In this document: piece by piece, positions 15,395 to 23,172 of the stretch
Position numbering within the stretch: position 1 is the first letter of the stretch
Layout of the letters: each line of letters opens with the position of its first letter
Assembly: GCA_900548745.1 (NCBI GenBank)
Contig: URLQ01000012.1
Coordinates: 1-32,362, forward strand
Direction of reading: 5' to 3'
Length of the DNA: 32,362 nucleotides
Origin: an uncultured Prevotella sp.
Lineage (GTDB): Bacteria > Bacteroidota > Bacteroidia > Bacteroidales > Bacteroidaceae
Notes under the pieces: model-generated
Databases searched by the model: none
What the model was told of the DNA's origin: nothing
The model's input: only the letters and a program-made list of their open reading frames with translations
Translations under genes and position numbers: made by a program

Positions 15395-16369
15395 TTATTT
15401 CTTACGGTTCATCATATTCTCTGTGTACCCACGCAATACCTGCTTGCGCTCATCGGCAACGCTTATACCGTCAAGATATTTGCGGCTCTCATCAAAACAT
15501 TCTTTTATCTTTGCTTCAGCAAGCTTGTCTATGCCAAGCTTGTTATAGATGTTCGTCACGGCCTTTATCTTCTCCTCACGGTCAAAGTCACTGACACCAA
15601 GCCAATGATTAAGTTCACTGCGGGTTTCTCCCTCACTTCGGTTCCATGCGTTGATAAGCATATATGTCTTTTTGTTCGACGTGATGTCTCCTCCTATCGT
15701 CTTACCAAAAACAACCGGATCGCCATACACATCAAGATAATCATCCTGAAGTTGGAAAGCAAGTCCTACCTTCTCGCCGAACTTGTATATCAGTTCTGCA
15801 TCTTCTGCTGATGCTCCTGCAAGCAAAGCTCCCATCTTCAGAGCACAGGCAAGAAGAACACTTGTCTTAAGGCGTATCATCTCTATATATTCTTCTTCCT
15901 TAACATCTGTACGTGTTTCGAATTCCATATCATACTGCTGACCTTCGCTTACCTCAAGAGCTGTTACAGTAAACAGGTCAAGAGCATCTTTCAGATTCTC
16001 AGTCTTGCTGTTTGCAAGATGCAGATATGCAAGCGAAAGCATTGTGTCGCCAGACAGAATTGCCGTGTTGGCATTCCACTTCTTATGGACTGTAGGGCGA
16101 CCTCTACGCACATCGGCATTGTCCATCAAATCATCATGAAGCAAAGTATAGTTATGATATGTCTCCAAGGCTGCTGCCGCCGGCAATGCCGTTTCAACAT
16201 CATCCTTGAACAAATTATAAGCCATAAGGACGAAAGACGGACGTATGCGTTTACCACCTGCCGACAGGACGTATTTTATTGGTTCATAAAGCGACTGTGG
16301 TTTTCTGTCGTATGGAAGATTATCAATATACCGACTTACTATATCAAGTATTTCTTTTGACGTATACAT
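15395..16369 (-). CDS. Polyprenyl (isoprenyl) diphosphate synthase
   Basis: This trans-prenyltransferase condenses isopentenyl diphosphate with an allylic diphosphate in the cytosol. The 324-residue protein has both aspartate-rich motifs, DDLMD at 79-83 and DDYLD at 209-213. It also has the substrate-binding GGKRIRP at 38-44 and a QGQQYDM-like segment (EGQQYDMEF, 142-150). Residue Y74, five positions before the first Asp motif, is aromatic. In related enzymes this often limits the product to C15-C20, so a farnesyl or geranylgeranyl product is more likely than a long quinone tail. Chain length remains inference. It sits 38 nt after the LUD-domain gene. Confidence 0.92.
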   Translation of the reverse strand: MYTSKEILDIVSRYIDNLPYDRKPQSLYEPIKYVLSAGGKRIRPSFVLMAYNLFKDDVETALPAAAALETYHNYTLLHDDLMDNADVRRGRPTVHKKWNANTAILSGDTMLSLAYLHLANSKTENLKDALDLFTVTALEVSEGQQYDMEFETRTDVKEEEYIEMIRLKTSVLLACALKMGALLAGASAEDAELIYKFGEKVGLAFQLQDDYLDVYGDPVVFGKTIGGDITSNKKTYMLINAWNRSEGETRSELNHWLGVSDFDREEKIKAVTNIYNKLGIDKLAEAKIKECFDESRKYLDGISVADERKQVLRGYTENMMNRKK

Positions 16370-16407
16370 AGTATCTATTTTTATTGGTTAAACTAATTTA
16401 CATAGCA

Positions 16408-17049
16408 CTAAAATCCCAAGTCCTCTCCTACCAAGACTACAGTATGTCTTCCTGCAGGACGTGAGTTTCTCATTATCTGGATATAATTACACAAACAGTC
16501 TATCGACTTACAATTATGACACACTCCATCTGTCTTGCATGGAGATTTCAAGTCAGCAAAGCGAGCTGCATTTATAGGAGCCGCAACACTGCGTGCTCTT
16601 GCTATAGCAGCATCAAGGTTCTGTGCCACCTTGTTCAGTCCTACGACAAGAATTACATGCTTAGGGCCAAAGGTTATTGCCGCCACGCGGTTTCCATTGC
16701 CGTCAATATTCACAATCAGGCCATCCTCACTTATTGCGTTTACACTGGACAAGTAATAATCGGCGGAGAAAGCATTGTGGTAAATTTCCTGGGCTGCTTC
16801 ACGATTGGGTGCGAGGTCTCTATCCCACACTTCTATATTGTTCTTTTCATGGAGTGCCTTTGTCAGTCCCATATCACGTATAGTCATTGACCCACCCCAT
16901 GTAACACTGCTTCCATCAGGAATCATATCCACAATAGCACTTACGGCTTCGTCTGACGTAGCACAATATATTGCATCATAATGACGATGCTTAAGCTGCT
17001 CCACAAGATGTGCAGCAAGCAGTTCGTTTCGTTGTTCTTTTGGACTCAT
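16408..17049 (-). CDS. LUD-domain protein (LutC/DUF162-like)
   Basis: The protein belongs to the LUD (lactate utilisation, DUF162) superfamily. Residues 45-60 (GSSVTWGGSMTIRDMGL) and 120-137 (NRVAAITFGPKHVILVVG) match the family core. The C-terminal part has a cluster of cysteines, C171, C177, C180, C185 and C187, which could bind an iron-sulfur cluster or zinc. LutA and LutB partners are absent from this window, so a lactate dehydrogenase role is not supported here. The gene begins 10 nt after the aminotransferase gene. Solo LUD proteins of this kind are common in anaerobes and their substrate is not established. Confidence 0.82.
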   Translation of the reverse strand: MSPKEQRNELLAAHLVEQLKHRHYDAIYCATSDEAVSAIVDMIPDGSSVTWGGSMTIRDMGLTKALHEKNNIEVWDRDLAPNREAAQEIYHNAFSADYYLSSVNAISEDGLIVNIDGNGNRVAAITFGPKHVILVVGLNKVAQNLDAAIARARSVAAPINAARFADLKSPCKTDGVCHNCKSIDCLCNYIQIMRNSRPAGRHTVVLVGEDLGF

Positions 17050-17059
17050 GACTTATATT

Positions 17060-18172
17060 TTATTTAAATGTATTTAATGCAGAAATTATACTTGCAACCT
17101 CTTCGTCTGTTGTGACCTGACTACATGGTAGACTCAACTCCTCGTTATGTATCCGTTCTGTTATAGGAAGACCGTCTGACGGTACTTGCAAGACATCATG
17201 CCCATAATAACATTTCTGCATATGCGGTGGGATAGGATAATGTATCATTGTCTGTATTTCCCTTCCACTAAGATATTGTTGCAACTCATCCCTACGGGAA
17301 CATAAAACAGGAAAGATATGAAACACGCTGTTCGTATGGAAATCTTCTGAAGGCATCTCTATAAGAGGATTATTCACCTTATTTATATATTCAAAAGCAA
17401 CTTTTCGTCTTTTCTCGTTATCTTCATCAAGATAACGCAACTTGACATCAAGCACAGCCGCCTGTATTTCATCAATGCGCGAGTTTCTTCCTACATGGTC
17501 AAAAACATACTTACGTGAAGACCCATAGTTACCAAGCGAACGTATCATATCAGCAAGAGCATCATCGTTGCACGTTACAGCACCTGCATCTCCAAGGGCA
17601 CCAAGATTCTTGCCAGGATAGAAACTATGTCCGGCAGCATCGCCAAGACTACCGGTACGTTTATTTCCAAACCGACATCCGTGTGCCTGGGCATTGTCCT
17701 CAATGAGTTTAAGATTATATCGTTTGCAAAGCTTTCCTACATTATCGGTATAGGCACACCGACCATATAGATGGACTATCATTATAGCCTTTGTATGTTC
17801 TGTTATAGCCTGCTCTATCTTTGAATCATCTATTTGGAAGGTATCGATACGTGGCTCTACGAGTACAGGACGCAGTCTGTTCTCCGTAATGGCAAGAATA
17901 GAGGCTACAAAGGTATTTGCCGGAACAATCACTTCGTCGCCCTCCTTCATTATACCAAGTTCAATATAAGCACGGAAGATGAGAGTCAGTGCATCAAGAC
18001 CATTGCCACACCCTATACAGTGGTCCGTACCTATATATTTGGCATAGTCGCGCTCAAAGCTCGCTGTAGCTTCGCCATGCAAATACCATCCATCGCCAAC
18101 CACACTGGCCACAACTTTTTGTATCTCGACGGCATGCATAGCGGTAATTTTTTTCAGTTCCAAATATTTCAT
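17060..18172 (-). CDS. DegT/DnrJ/EryC1/StrS sugar aminotransferase, FdtB-like
   Basis: This PLP enzyme is predicted to transfer an amino group from glutamate to C3 of a dTDP-3-keto-6-deoxyhexose. The 370-residue protein carries the PLP lysine K188 in SFYPGKNLGA and the PLP-ring aspartate D159 in IEDNAQAHG. The N-terminal GDGWYLHGEATASFE segment is typical of the sugar aminotransferase family. The assignment to C3 (FdtB or QdtB) rather than C4 amination rests on the FdtA-like ketoisomerase gene two genes upstream. It overlaps the acyltransferase gene by 4 nt, so the two are translationally coupled. The product would be Fuc3N or Qui3N; sequence alone does not decide which. Confidence 0.88.
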   Translation of the reverse strand: MKYLELKKITAMHAVEIQKVVASVVGDGWYLHGEATASFERDYAKYIGTDHCIGCGNGLDALTLIFRAYIELGIMKEGDEVIVPANTFVASILAITENRLRPVLVEPRIDTFQIDDSKIEQAITEHTKAIMIVHLYGRCAYTDNVGKLCKRYNLKLIEDNAQAHGCRFGNKRTGSLGDAAGHSFYPGKNLGALGDAGAVTCNDDALADMIRSLGNYGSSRKYVFDHVGRNSRIDEIQAAVLDVKLRYLDEDNEKRRKVAFEYINKVNNPLIEMPSEDFHTNSVFHIFPVLCSRRDELQQYLSGREIQTMIHYPIPPHMQKCYYGHDVLQVPSDGLPITERIHNEELSLPCSQVTTDEEVASIISALNTFK

Positions 18173-19119
18173 AAGCGTATCTCCGCATCGGCGGATGTTT
18201 TTTCAAATCTGTATTTCAGTGTTACCTCGCAGCCTATATCCTCCTTGAAATCACACAGTCCATAATTCGGGATACCATCCTCAGTAGACGGACCTATATC
18301 AAGCACCTGTAGCCCAACGGCATGGTAGTGACTGAACACTGCATAGGTAAGATAATTCATCGGACGAAGTTCCGAATAGCAACGTATGTCACCCCAATAT
18401 ATCACCTGGGCTATGCCTGGCGCAACGTGAAACACCTGTGCTGCCGCTACATCGTTGCCATCGTGTTCAAGCACAAAGAAGTCGGCACTCACCACGCTAT
18501 TCACGGTCTGCCACACTTGTTCCAGCGTCATACGCAGCGGATAGCCACGCTCCTTACGGTTGCGACGTATCACTTCATATGCACGTGCTACCTCATCGCG
18601 ACAGTCACTCCTCATCTGAAGCAGGCGGAAATTTGCTTTCAGCGAACGGTTCAGATGGTTGCGCGCACTACGGTCTATCACATTTCGATAGGCAGCGAAG
18701 CGCGACAGGCGAAAGTGATAGTTCAGATCTACAATAGTTTTGAAACCAGCCCGTAGGAATACGCTCACCCATTTTGAGAGCTGCCCCTCGTCATAAAGCA
18801 GAGGCGGCAGTGTAATTGCTATGCCCATACTACGGACTGCTGCATAATGTTGCAGCAGCTGAACAGCCTCTTCCATCTTGTTCAGGCTCTGCACCCCACG
18901 CTGGGCAAATCCGCCGAAGGGTGCAGAGAAAGGCGAACGTAGCATCTTGTCACACTCACCAAGCATGATACCGAAACGCAACTTACCATCGGCGAATGCC
19001 AAATAGCGCACAGCATCTACCTTCATAGCGTTGAGCTGAGCGAAGGCGGTACTATTGTATACGTGAACAGCAGGGAACAGCGAACTGTACTCACTATCGT
19101 TAATTTCTTTCAGTTCCAT
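18169..19119 (-). CDS. GNAT/FemAB-like acyltransferase in the dTDP-amino sugar cassette
   Basis: The start at 19119 (MELKEINDSEYSSLF) gives 316 residues. Upstream in-frame sequence lies inside the preceding fdtA-like gene and is rejected. A GGAAG ribosome-binding sequence precedes it. The fold looks like a double GNAT (FemAB or BioF2-like) acyltransferase. Features are FAPFGGF-like SAPFGGFAQRG near 95, a central RSARNHLNRSLKANFRLLQM, and a C-terminal GNAT half with AAAQVFHVAPGIAQVIYWGD and LTYAVFSHYHAVGLQVLDIGPST. It lies between the ketoisomerase and the aminotransferase, where a beta-helix N-acetyltransferase would be expected. An N-acylation of the 3-amino sugar is therefore likely but unproved; peptide or lipid acylation are alternatives. 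Confidence 0.75.
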   Translation of the reverse strand: MELKEINDSEYSSLFPAVHVYNSTAFAQLNAMKVDAVRYLAFADGKLRFGIMLGECDKMLRSPFSAPFGGFAQRGVQSLNKMEEAVQLLQHYAAVRSMGIAITLPPLLYDEGQLSKWVSVFLRAGFKTIVDLNYHFRLSRFAAYRNVIDRSARNHLNRSLKANFRLLQMRSDCRDEVARAYEVIRRNRKERGYPLRMTLEQVWQTVNSVVSADFFVLEHDGNDVAAAQVFHVAPGIAQVIYWGDIRCYSELRPMNYLTYAVFSHYHAVGLQVLDIGPSTEDGIPNYGLCDFKEDIGCEVTLKYRFEKTSADAEIRL

Positions 19120-19129
19120 ACGCCAGGCA

Positions 19130-19552
19130 TCACTTCCGGTTCTCTGCCACTCCCTTGTAGCACAAGAACTCATCGTAGTCATAGATGTAATCCTCCGGCT
19201 CATACACCTCTGAAGCAAGCACAAGACAGACTGCCCCTGAAGAGAAATCATCAAGGGTACGCCAAATACCTGTTTCTATTACCAATCCCTGATAAGGATG
19301 GTTCAGAAGAAATGTTTTCTTTTCCGTTCCATCATCAAGAGTAACCGTGAAACTTCCGCTCAATGCTATAAGCAGCTGTTTAAGCTTCTTGTGTGCATGA
19401 CCGCCTCTGCTTTCACCTCCAGGCACATCATAAACCCAATATGCCCTGGCTATCTTAAATGGAATCTGCTTATATTCCTCAACGACAGAGAGATTTCCCC
19501 TTCTGTCTTCTATCTTAGGAATATCTATTATTTTTGCTTCAGAAACTTTCAT
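19130..19552 (-). CDS. FdtA-like dTDP-4-keto-6-deoxyglucose 3,4-ketoisomerase (cupin)
   Basis: The 140-residue protein is a small cupin of the FdtA/QdtA/WxcM-C family, which moves the keto group of dTDP-4-keto-6-deoxyglucose from C4 to C3. The signature segment RGGHAHKKLKQLL is at 49-61, with H52 and H54 in the positions of the catalytic histidines. The N-terminal DRRGNLSVVEE and C-terminal SEVYEPEDYIYDYDEF are also characteristic. The sequence resembles FdtA (galacto product) somewhat more by eye than RmlC epimerases, but FdtA versus QdtA cannot be resolved without structural comparison. It follows purT by 78 nt and precedes the acyltransferase by 10 nt. Confidence 0.88.
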   Translation of the reverse strand: MKVSEAKIIDIPKIEDRRGNLSVVEEYKQIPFKIARAYWVYDVPGGESRGGHAHKKLKQLLIALSGSFTVTLDDGTEKKTFLLNHPYQGLVIETGIWRTLDDFSSGAVCLVLASEVYEPEDYIYDYDEFLCYKGVAENRK

Positions 19553-19630
19553 CTATCTGTAATTTATGATGTGCCCGCCGCCACTATATTCAAATGGCGA
19601 CGAGCATTACTTTTAGAAGATATCCTTAAT

Positions 19631-20791
19631 TTATTTTATTACAGTTTCAGCAAGACGCTTTGCCTTATCGCGAAGCGGCGTTGTGTCAGCATCCTTGTCT
19701 CCATAACACAGCACCACACCCATGCGTCTTCCTACATGCTGTACATGCTTGCCGAAAACACGCAAACGGGTATAGTCCTCACTTACCACATCAAGCATGT
19801 TGTATTCAGGGTCATGATCAGCCTCTTCTTTGGCAAGTACGACAGCACTGGCACCTGCATGCTCCAGATGGATAGCAGGAATAGGCAACCCCATAACGGC
19901 ACGGAAATGAAGTTCAAACTCATTCATGTTCAATGTATGGCCAAGTGTGACCATACCTGTATCATGCGGACGTGGAGACAACTCTGAGAAGATAACCTCA
20001 CCTTCCTTGGTCAGAAAGAACTCTACACCCCAGATACCGGCACCAGTCAACGCTCCAGTCACCTTCTCAGCCATGTCTTCTGCCTTCTTCAACTCATCGG
20101 CAGGAAGACAGAACGGCTGCCAGCTTTCACGGTAGTCTCCGCCTTTCTGCACATGTCCTATTGGCGGACAGAATAGTGTCGGTCCATTTTTCTGAGTTAC
20201 TGTAAGCAATGTAAACTCACTATCGAAATGAATGAATTCCTCAATTATTATCTCTTTCACGTCGCCACGACTACCTTCCATCGCCTCATTGAAAGCCTTC
20301 TCCAGTTCGTCGGCGCTCTTTACCACACTTTGTCCATGACCGGATGAAGACATCAAAGGTTTGATAACGCACGGGAAGCCTATTTCCTTGGAATGCTCCT
20401 TTAGCTCATCAAGAGTCTTGGCATAGAAATACTTCGCAGTACGCAGTCCGAGTTCCTTTGCCGCGAGGTCACGTATAGCCTTACGGTTCATGGTATAATT
20501 GACAGCTCTCGCACTTGGCACGACCTGTATACCTTCCTTTTCATAATCAAAAAGTCGCTCTGTGCGGATAGCTTCTATTTCAGGAACGATAATGTCTGGA
20601 TAATGCTTCTCTACGATACGGTCGAGAGCCTCTCCATCAAGCATATTAAAGACCTCGCTCTCGTCTGCCACTTGCATGGCTGGAGCATTGGCATAGCGGT
20701 CACAGGCTATGACATATTGTCCTGCCCGTTTTGCCGCAATGACAAACTCTTTGCCCAGTTCACCTGAGCCTAACAACAATATCTTTTTCAT
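19631..20791 (-). CDS. purT: Formate-dependent phosphoribosylglycinamide formyltransferase PurT
   Basis: PurT makes formyl-GAR from GAR, formate and ATP in purine synthesis, replacing the folate-dependent PurN. The 386-residue protein is an ATP-grasp enzyme. Its N terminus is MKKILLLGSGELGKEF, with EIEAIRTERLFDYE near 72-85 for substrate binding. The ATP-grasp region includes PLMSSSGHGQS (about 150-160) and FFLTKEGEVIFSELSPRPHDTGMVTL near 250-280. All match PurT rather than PurK. Use of formate suits an anaerobe. It sits between rmlB (13 nt upstream) and the fdtA-like gene, which splits the sugar cassette. Confidence 0.95.
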   Translation of the reverse strand: MKKILLLGSGELGKEFVIAAKRAGQYVIACDRYANAPAMQVADESEVFNMLDGEALDRIVEKHYPDIIVPEIEAIRTERLFDYEKEGIQVVPSARAVNYTMNRKAIRDLAAKELGLRTAKYFYAKTLDELKEHSKEIGFPCVIKPLMSSSGHGQSVVKSADELEKAFNEAMEGSRGDVKEIIIEEFIHFDSEFTLLTVTQKNGPTLFCPPIGHVQKGGDYRESWQPFCLPADELKKAEDMAEKVTGALTGAGIWGVEFFLTKEGEVIFSELSPRPHDTGMVTLGHTLNMNEFELHFRAVMGLPIPAIHLEHAGASAVVLAKEEADHDPEYNMLDVVSEDYTRLRVFGKHVQHVGRRMGVVLCYGDKDADTTPLRDKAKRLAETVIK

Positions 20792-20804
20792 ATCTTATAG
20801 TTTT

Positions 20805-21953
20805 TTACCTGTTTCCGTACATCTGGTCGTAATACTTCTGATAGTCGCCGCTTGTCACCTCAGCAATCCAGTCCTGATGCTCAAGGTTCCACTTGATGGT
20901 CTTTACGATGCCGTCAGCAAACTTTGTCTCAGGGAACCATCCCAACTCTTCTTTTATCTTTGTCGGATCAATAGCATAGCGTTGGTCATGTCCGAGACGG
21001 TCAGCAACAAATGTGATGAGGTCTTCGTTTATCCAACTGATGTCAATGTCTCCGTCAGCATCTTTTACCTGTTTCTTCAGTACATTGCGCAAGCTTTTGT
21101 CTTCCGCCATCATGTCGTGGATAGTCTTTATTGTAAGTTTCACGATATTGATATTTGTCATTTCGTTATGTCCACCTACATTGTATACTTCACCTTCACG
21201 TCCTTCGCGTACAACGAGGTCAATGGCCTTGCAATGGTCTTCGACATAGAGCCAGTCGCGAACATTTTCTCCCTTGCCATAGACAGGCAGTTTCTTGCCT
21301 TCCAGAATATTGTTTATAATCAGTGGAATAAGCTTCTCAGGGAAGTGGTAAGGCCCATAGTTGTTTGAGCATCTTGTTATAGTTGTAGGCATATGGTAAG
21401 TATCATGATAAGCCATGACAATCATGTCGGCACTTGTCTTTGACGCGCTGTACGGGCTATGCGGACAAAGAGGGGTCTTTTCGGTGAAGAATCCTTCAGC
21501 CCCAAGCGAGCCATACACCTCGTCGGTGCTTACCTGATGATAGCGTTTTCCAGGTTTCCATGTAGGATAGCCAGTCTCGTCCTTGCCTGTAACCCATGCT
21601 CTGCGGGCAGCGTCAAGCAGGTTCTGTGTTCCAAGGATGTTCGTTTCGAGGAACAGTTGCGGATTCTCTATAGAACGGTCTACATGACTCTCTGCGGCGA
21701 AGTTCACCACATAGTCGATGTCGTTCTCTGCAAACAGTCTGTCAGCAAGTTCGCGGTCACGAATGTCACCACGCACAAAGGAACAGCGTTCGTTGTCTAT
21801 ATCATCCTTTATAGTTCCGAGGTTACCTGCGTAAGTCAGCAAGTCAAGAACGATAACCTTTATCTCCTCATTCTTATACTTACGATTGAGAAGATACTTG
21901 ATATAATTAGCTCCGATAAAACCGGCAGCACCAGTTACTAAATAAGTCTTCAT
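20805..21953 (-). CDS. rmlB: dTDP-glucose 4,6-dehydratase
   Basis: RmlB oxidises, dehydrates and reduces dTDP-glucose to dTDP-4-keto-6-deoxyglucose, the shared precursor of rhamnose and of the 3-amino sugars. It is an extended SDR enzyme: the NAD-binding GAAGFIG is at 8-14, the active-site TDE at 143-145 (STDEVYG), and the catalytic pair Y168 and K172 lie in YSASK. The 382 residues include short insertions relative to the E. coli enzyme, which is usual in Bacteroidota. rmlA, rmlC and rmlD are not in the window, so glucose-1-phosphate activation is encoded elsewhere. The ketoisomerase two genes downstream would use its product. Confidence 0.96.
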   Translation of the reverse strand: MKTYLVTGAAGFIGANYIKYLLNRKYKNEEIKVIVLDLLTYAGNLGTIKDDIDNERCSFVRGDIRDRELADRLFAENDIDYVVNFAAESHVDRSIENPQLFLETNILGTQNLLDAARRAWVTGKDETGYPTWKPGKRYHQVSTDEVYGSLGAEGFFTEKTPLCPHSPYSASKTSADMIVMAYHDTYHMPTTITRCSNNYGPYHFPEKLIPLIINNILEGKKLPVYGKGENVRDWLYVEDHCKAIDLVVREGREGEVYNVGGHNEMTNINIVKLTIKTIHDMMAEDKSLRNVLKKQVKDADGDIDISWINEDLITFVADRLGHDQRYAIDPTKIKEELGWFPETKFADGIVKTIKWNLEHQDWIAEVTSGDYQKYYDQMYGNR

Positions 21954-22015
21954 ATTCTTTTGTATTTTAAATTATTATATCCTCATTATATTATTTCTCT
22001 ATTCTATATATGTAT

Positions 22016-22543
22016 CTAAATATAACGAAAACCTTCACATTCCTGATGGGGAGTATCTCCAAGCGTTATAACCTCGCAGTCTGTGAATTTCTTTCCATCA
22101 ATGGTAAGTCTGACAAGCGTCCTTTCCTTGTGCCACCCTTGTATTCCGGCAGCTCCAGGGTTGATGTGCAGGAGGTTAAGCGTCTTGTCGTATTTCACTT
22201 TCAGTATATGACTGTGTCCGCTAATGAACAGCTGCGGAGGCATGGCATAAATTTGTGAGCGTATGCTACGGTCATAATTTCCGGGATAGCCACCAATATG
22301 CTTCATCAACACATCTATCTCCTCGCATTTGAATCTCAGTTTTTCCGGATACATCAGCCTCAAATCCCCTCCATCGCAGTTTCCGCATACGGCACGCAAG
22401 GGTCGAAAGTCATTAAGCCGTTCAGCCACCTCCATCGAGCCAATGTCTCCGGCATGCCATATTTCGTCACACGGCTCGAAGTATTTCAGATACCTGTCGT
22501 CCCAGAAGGAGTGGGTGTCACTTATTATTCCAATTTTTTTCAC
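22016..22543 (-). CDS. YfcE/MJ0936-type metallophosphodiesterase
   Basis: The 175-residue protein is a small calcineurin-like phosphoesterase. Metal-ligand motifs are D9 and H11 (ISDTHS), D33 (HAGDIGS), N55 (GNCDGG), and H110 and H112 (SGHSH). This is the standard set for YfcE-type phosphodiesterases acting on small phosphodiesters or nucleotides in the cytosol. Its true substrate is not known. It overlaps the kinase-like gene upstream by 4 nt (ATGA), so the pair is co-translated. A 62-nt gap separates it from rmlB. Confidence 0.92.
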   Translation of the reverse strand: MKKIGIISDTHSFWDDRYLKYFEPCDEIWHAGDIGSMEVAERLNDFRPLRAVCGNCDGGDLRLMYPEKLRFKCEEIDVLMKHIGGYPGNYDRSIRSQIYAMPPQLFISGHSHILKVKYDKTLNLLHINPGAAGIQGWHKERTLVRLTIDGKKFTDCEVITLGDTPHQECEGFRYI

Positions 22544-23172
22544 AAGTCAATATTAAGAACTTTCTGTATAAATTCCTTTATGTATGCCTCTGTCGCCTCC
22601 AGTCCGAGCAATGAGGTGTTTACACACAGGTCATACGAAGAACTGTCGCCCCATTTCTTTCCCGTATAATAATTATAATAGGTGGAACGGCCTTTCTCTC
22701 CACTCTCTATCAATTTCATGGCCTCAGTCTCTGTGCATTCCTTCCTCTTGCGTATTTCAGATATTCTGTCATCCATATTTGCCGTAATGAACACGTTCAC
22801 TACGTTTTTGAAGTCTCTCAGCACATAATCGGCACATCTTCCTACAAACACACAAGAGCCTGCTTCAGCCAGGCGGCGTATTGTATCGCTTTGGAACTTG
22901 AACAGTCCTTCCTGCGAGAACTCATTATCGTAGAAGCTGCCATCGCCGACAAAAGGAGAATGCAGATGAAAGAGCGAATGGAAGAATCCTTTCTGCTCAT
23001 CGTTCTGCTCAAAGAATTTCTCACAGAATCCACTTTCCTTTGCAGCAAGCGTCAGCAACTCGCGGTCATAGAACCCGCATTTGAAATCATCCGCAAGCAT
23101 CCTTGCAATGATTCGTCCGCCACTTCCTATCTGGCGTCCCACGTTAATAATAATTTTTCTATTGCTCTCCAT
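22540..23172 (-). CDS. Cytidylate kinase-like family protein
   Basis: The 210-residue protein belongs to the cytidylate kinase-like P-loop family that is separate from true Cmk. The P-loop region is VGRQIGSGGRIIARML at 11-26, with a GSGG pattern lacking the usual GKS lysine. FVGRCADYVLRD near 110-120 and the Arg/Lys-rich lid (RISEIRKRKECTETEAMKL) also match that family. Function is not established; nucleoside monophosphate phosphorylation is a reasonable guess. It overlaps the MATE gene upstream by 14 nt and the phosphodiesterase gene downstream by 4 nt. Confidence 0.83.
   Translation of the reverse strand: MESNRKIIINVGRQIGSGGRIIARMLADDFKCGFYDRELLTLAAKESGFCEKFFEQNDEQKGFFHSLFHLHSPFVGDGSFYDNEFSQEGLFKFQSDTIRRLAEAGSCVFVGRCADYVLRDFKNVVNVFITANMDDRISEIRKRKECTETEAMKLIESGEKGRSTYYNYYTGKKWGDSSSYDLCVNTSLLGLEATEAYIKEFIQKVLNIDL

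Noticed and set aside
19553..19630. Regulatory RNA or riboswitch in the gap between purT and the fdtA-like gene
   Set aside because: Only a weak 5-bp CGCCA/TGGCG pairing was found, with no known riboswitch motif and no -7 box.
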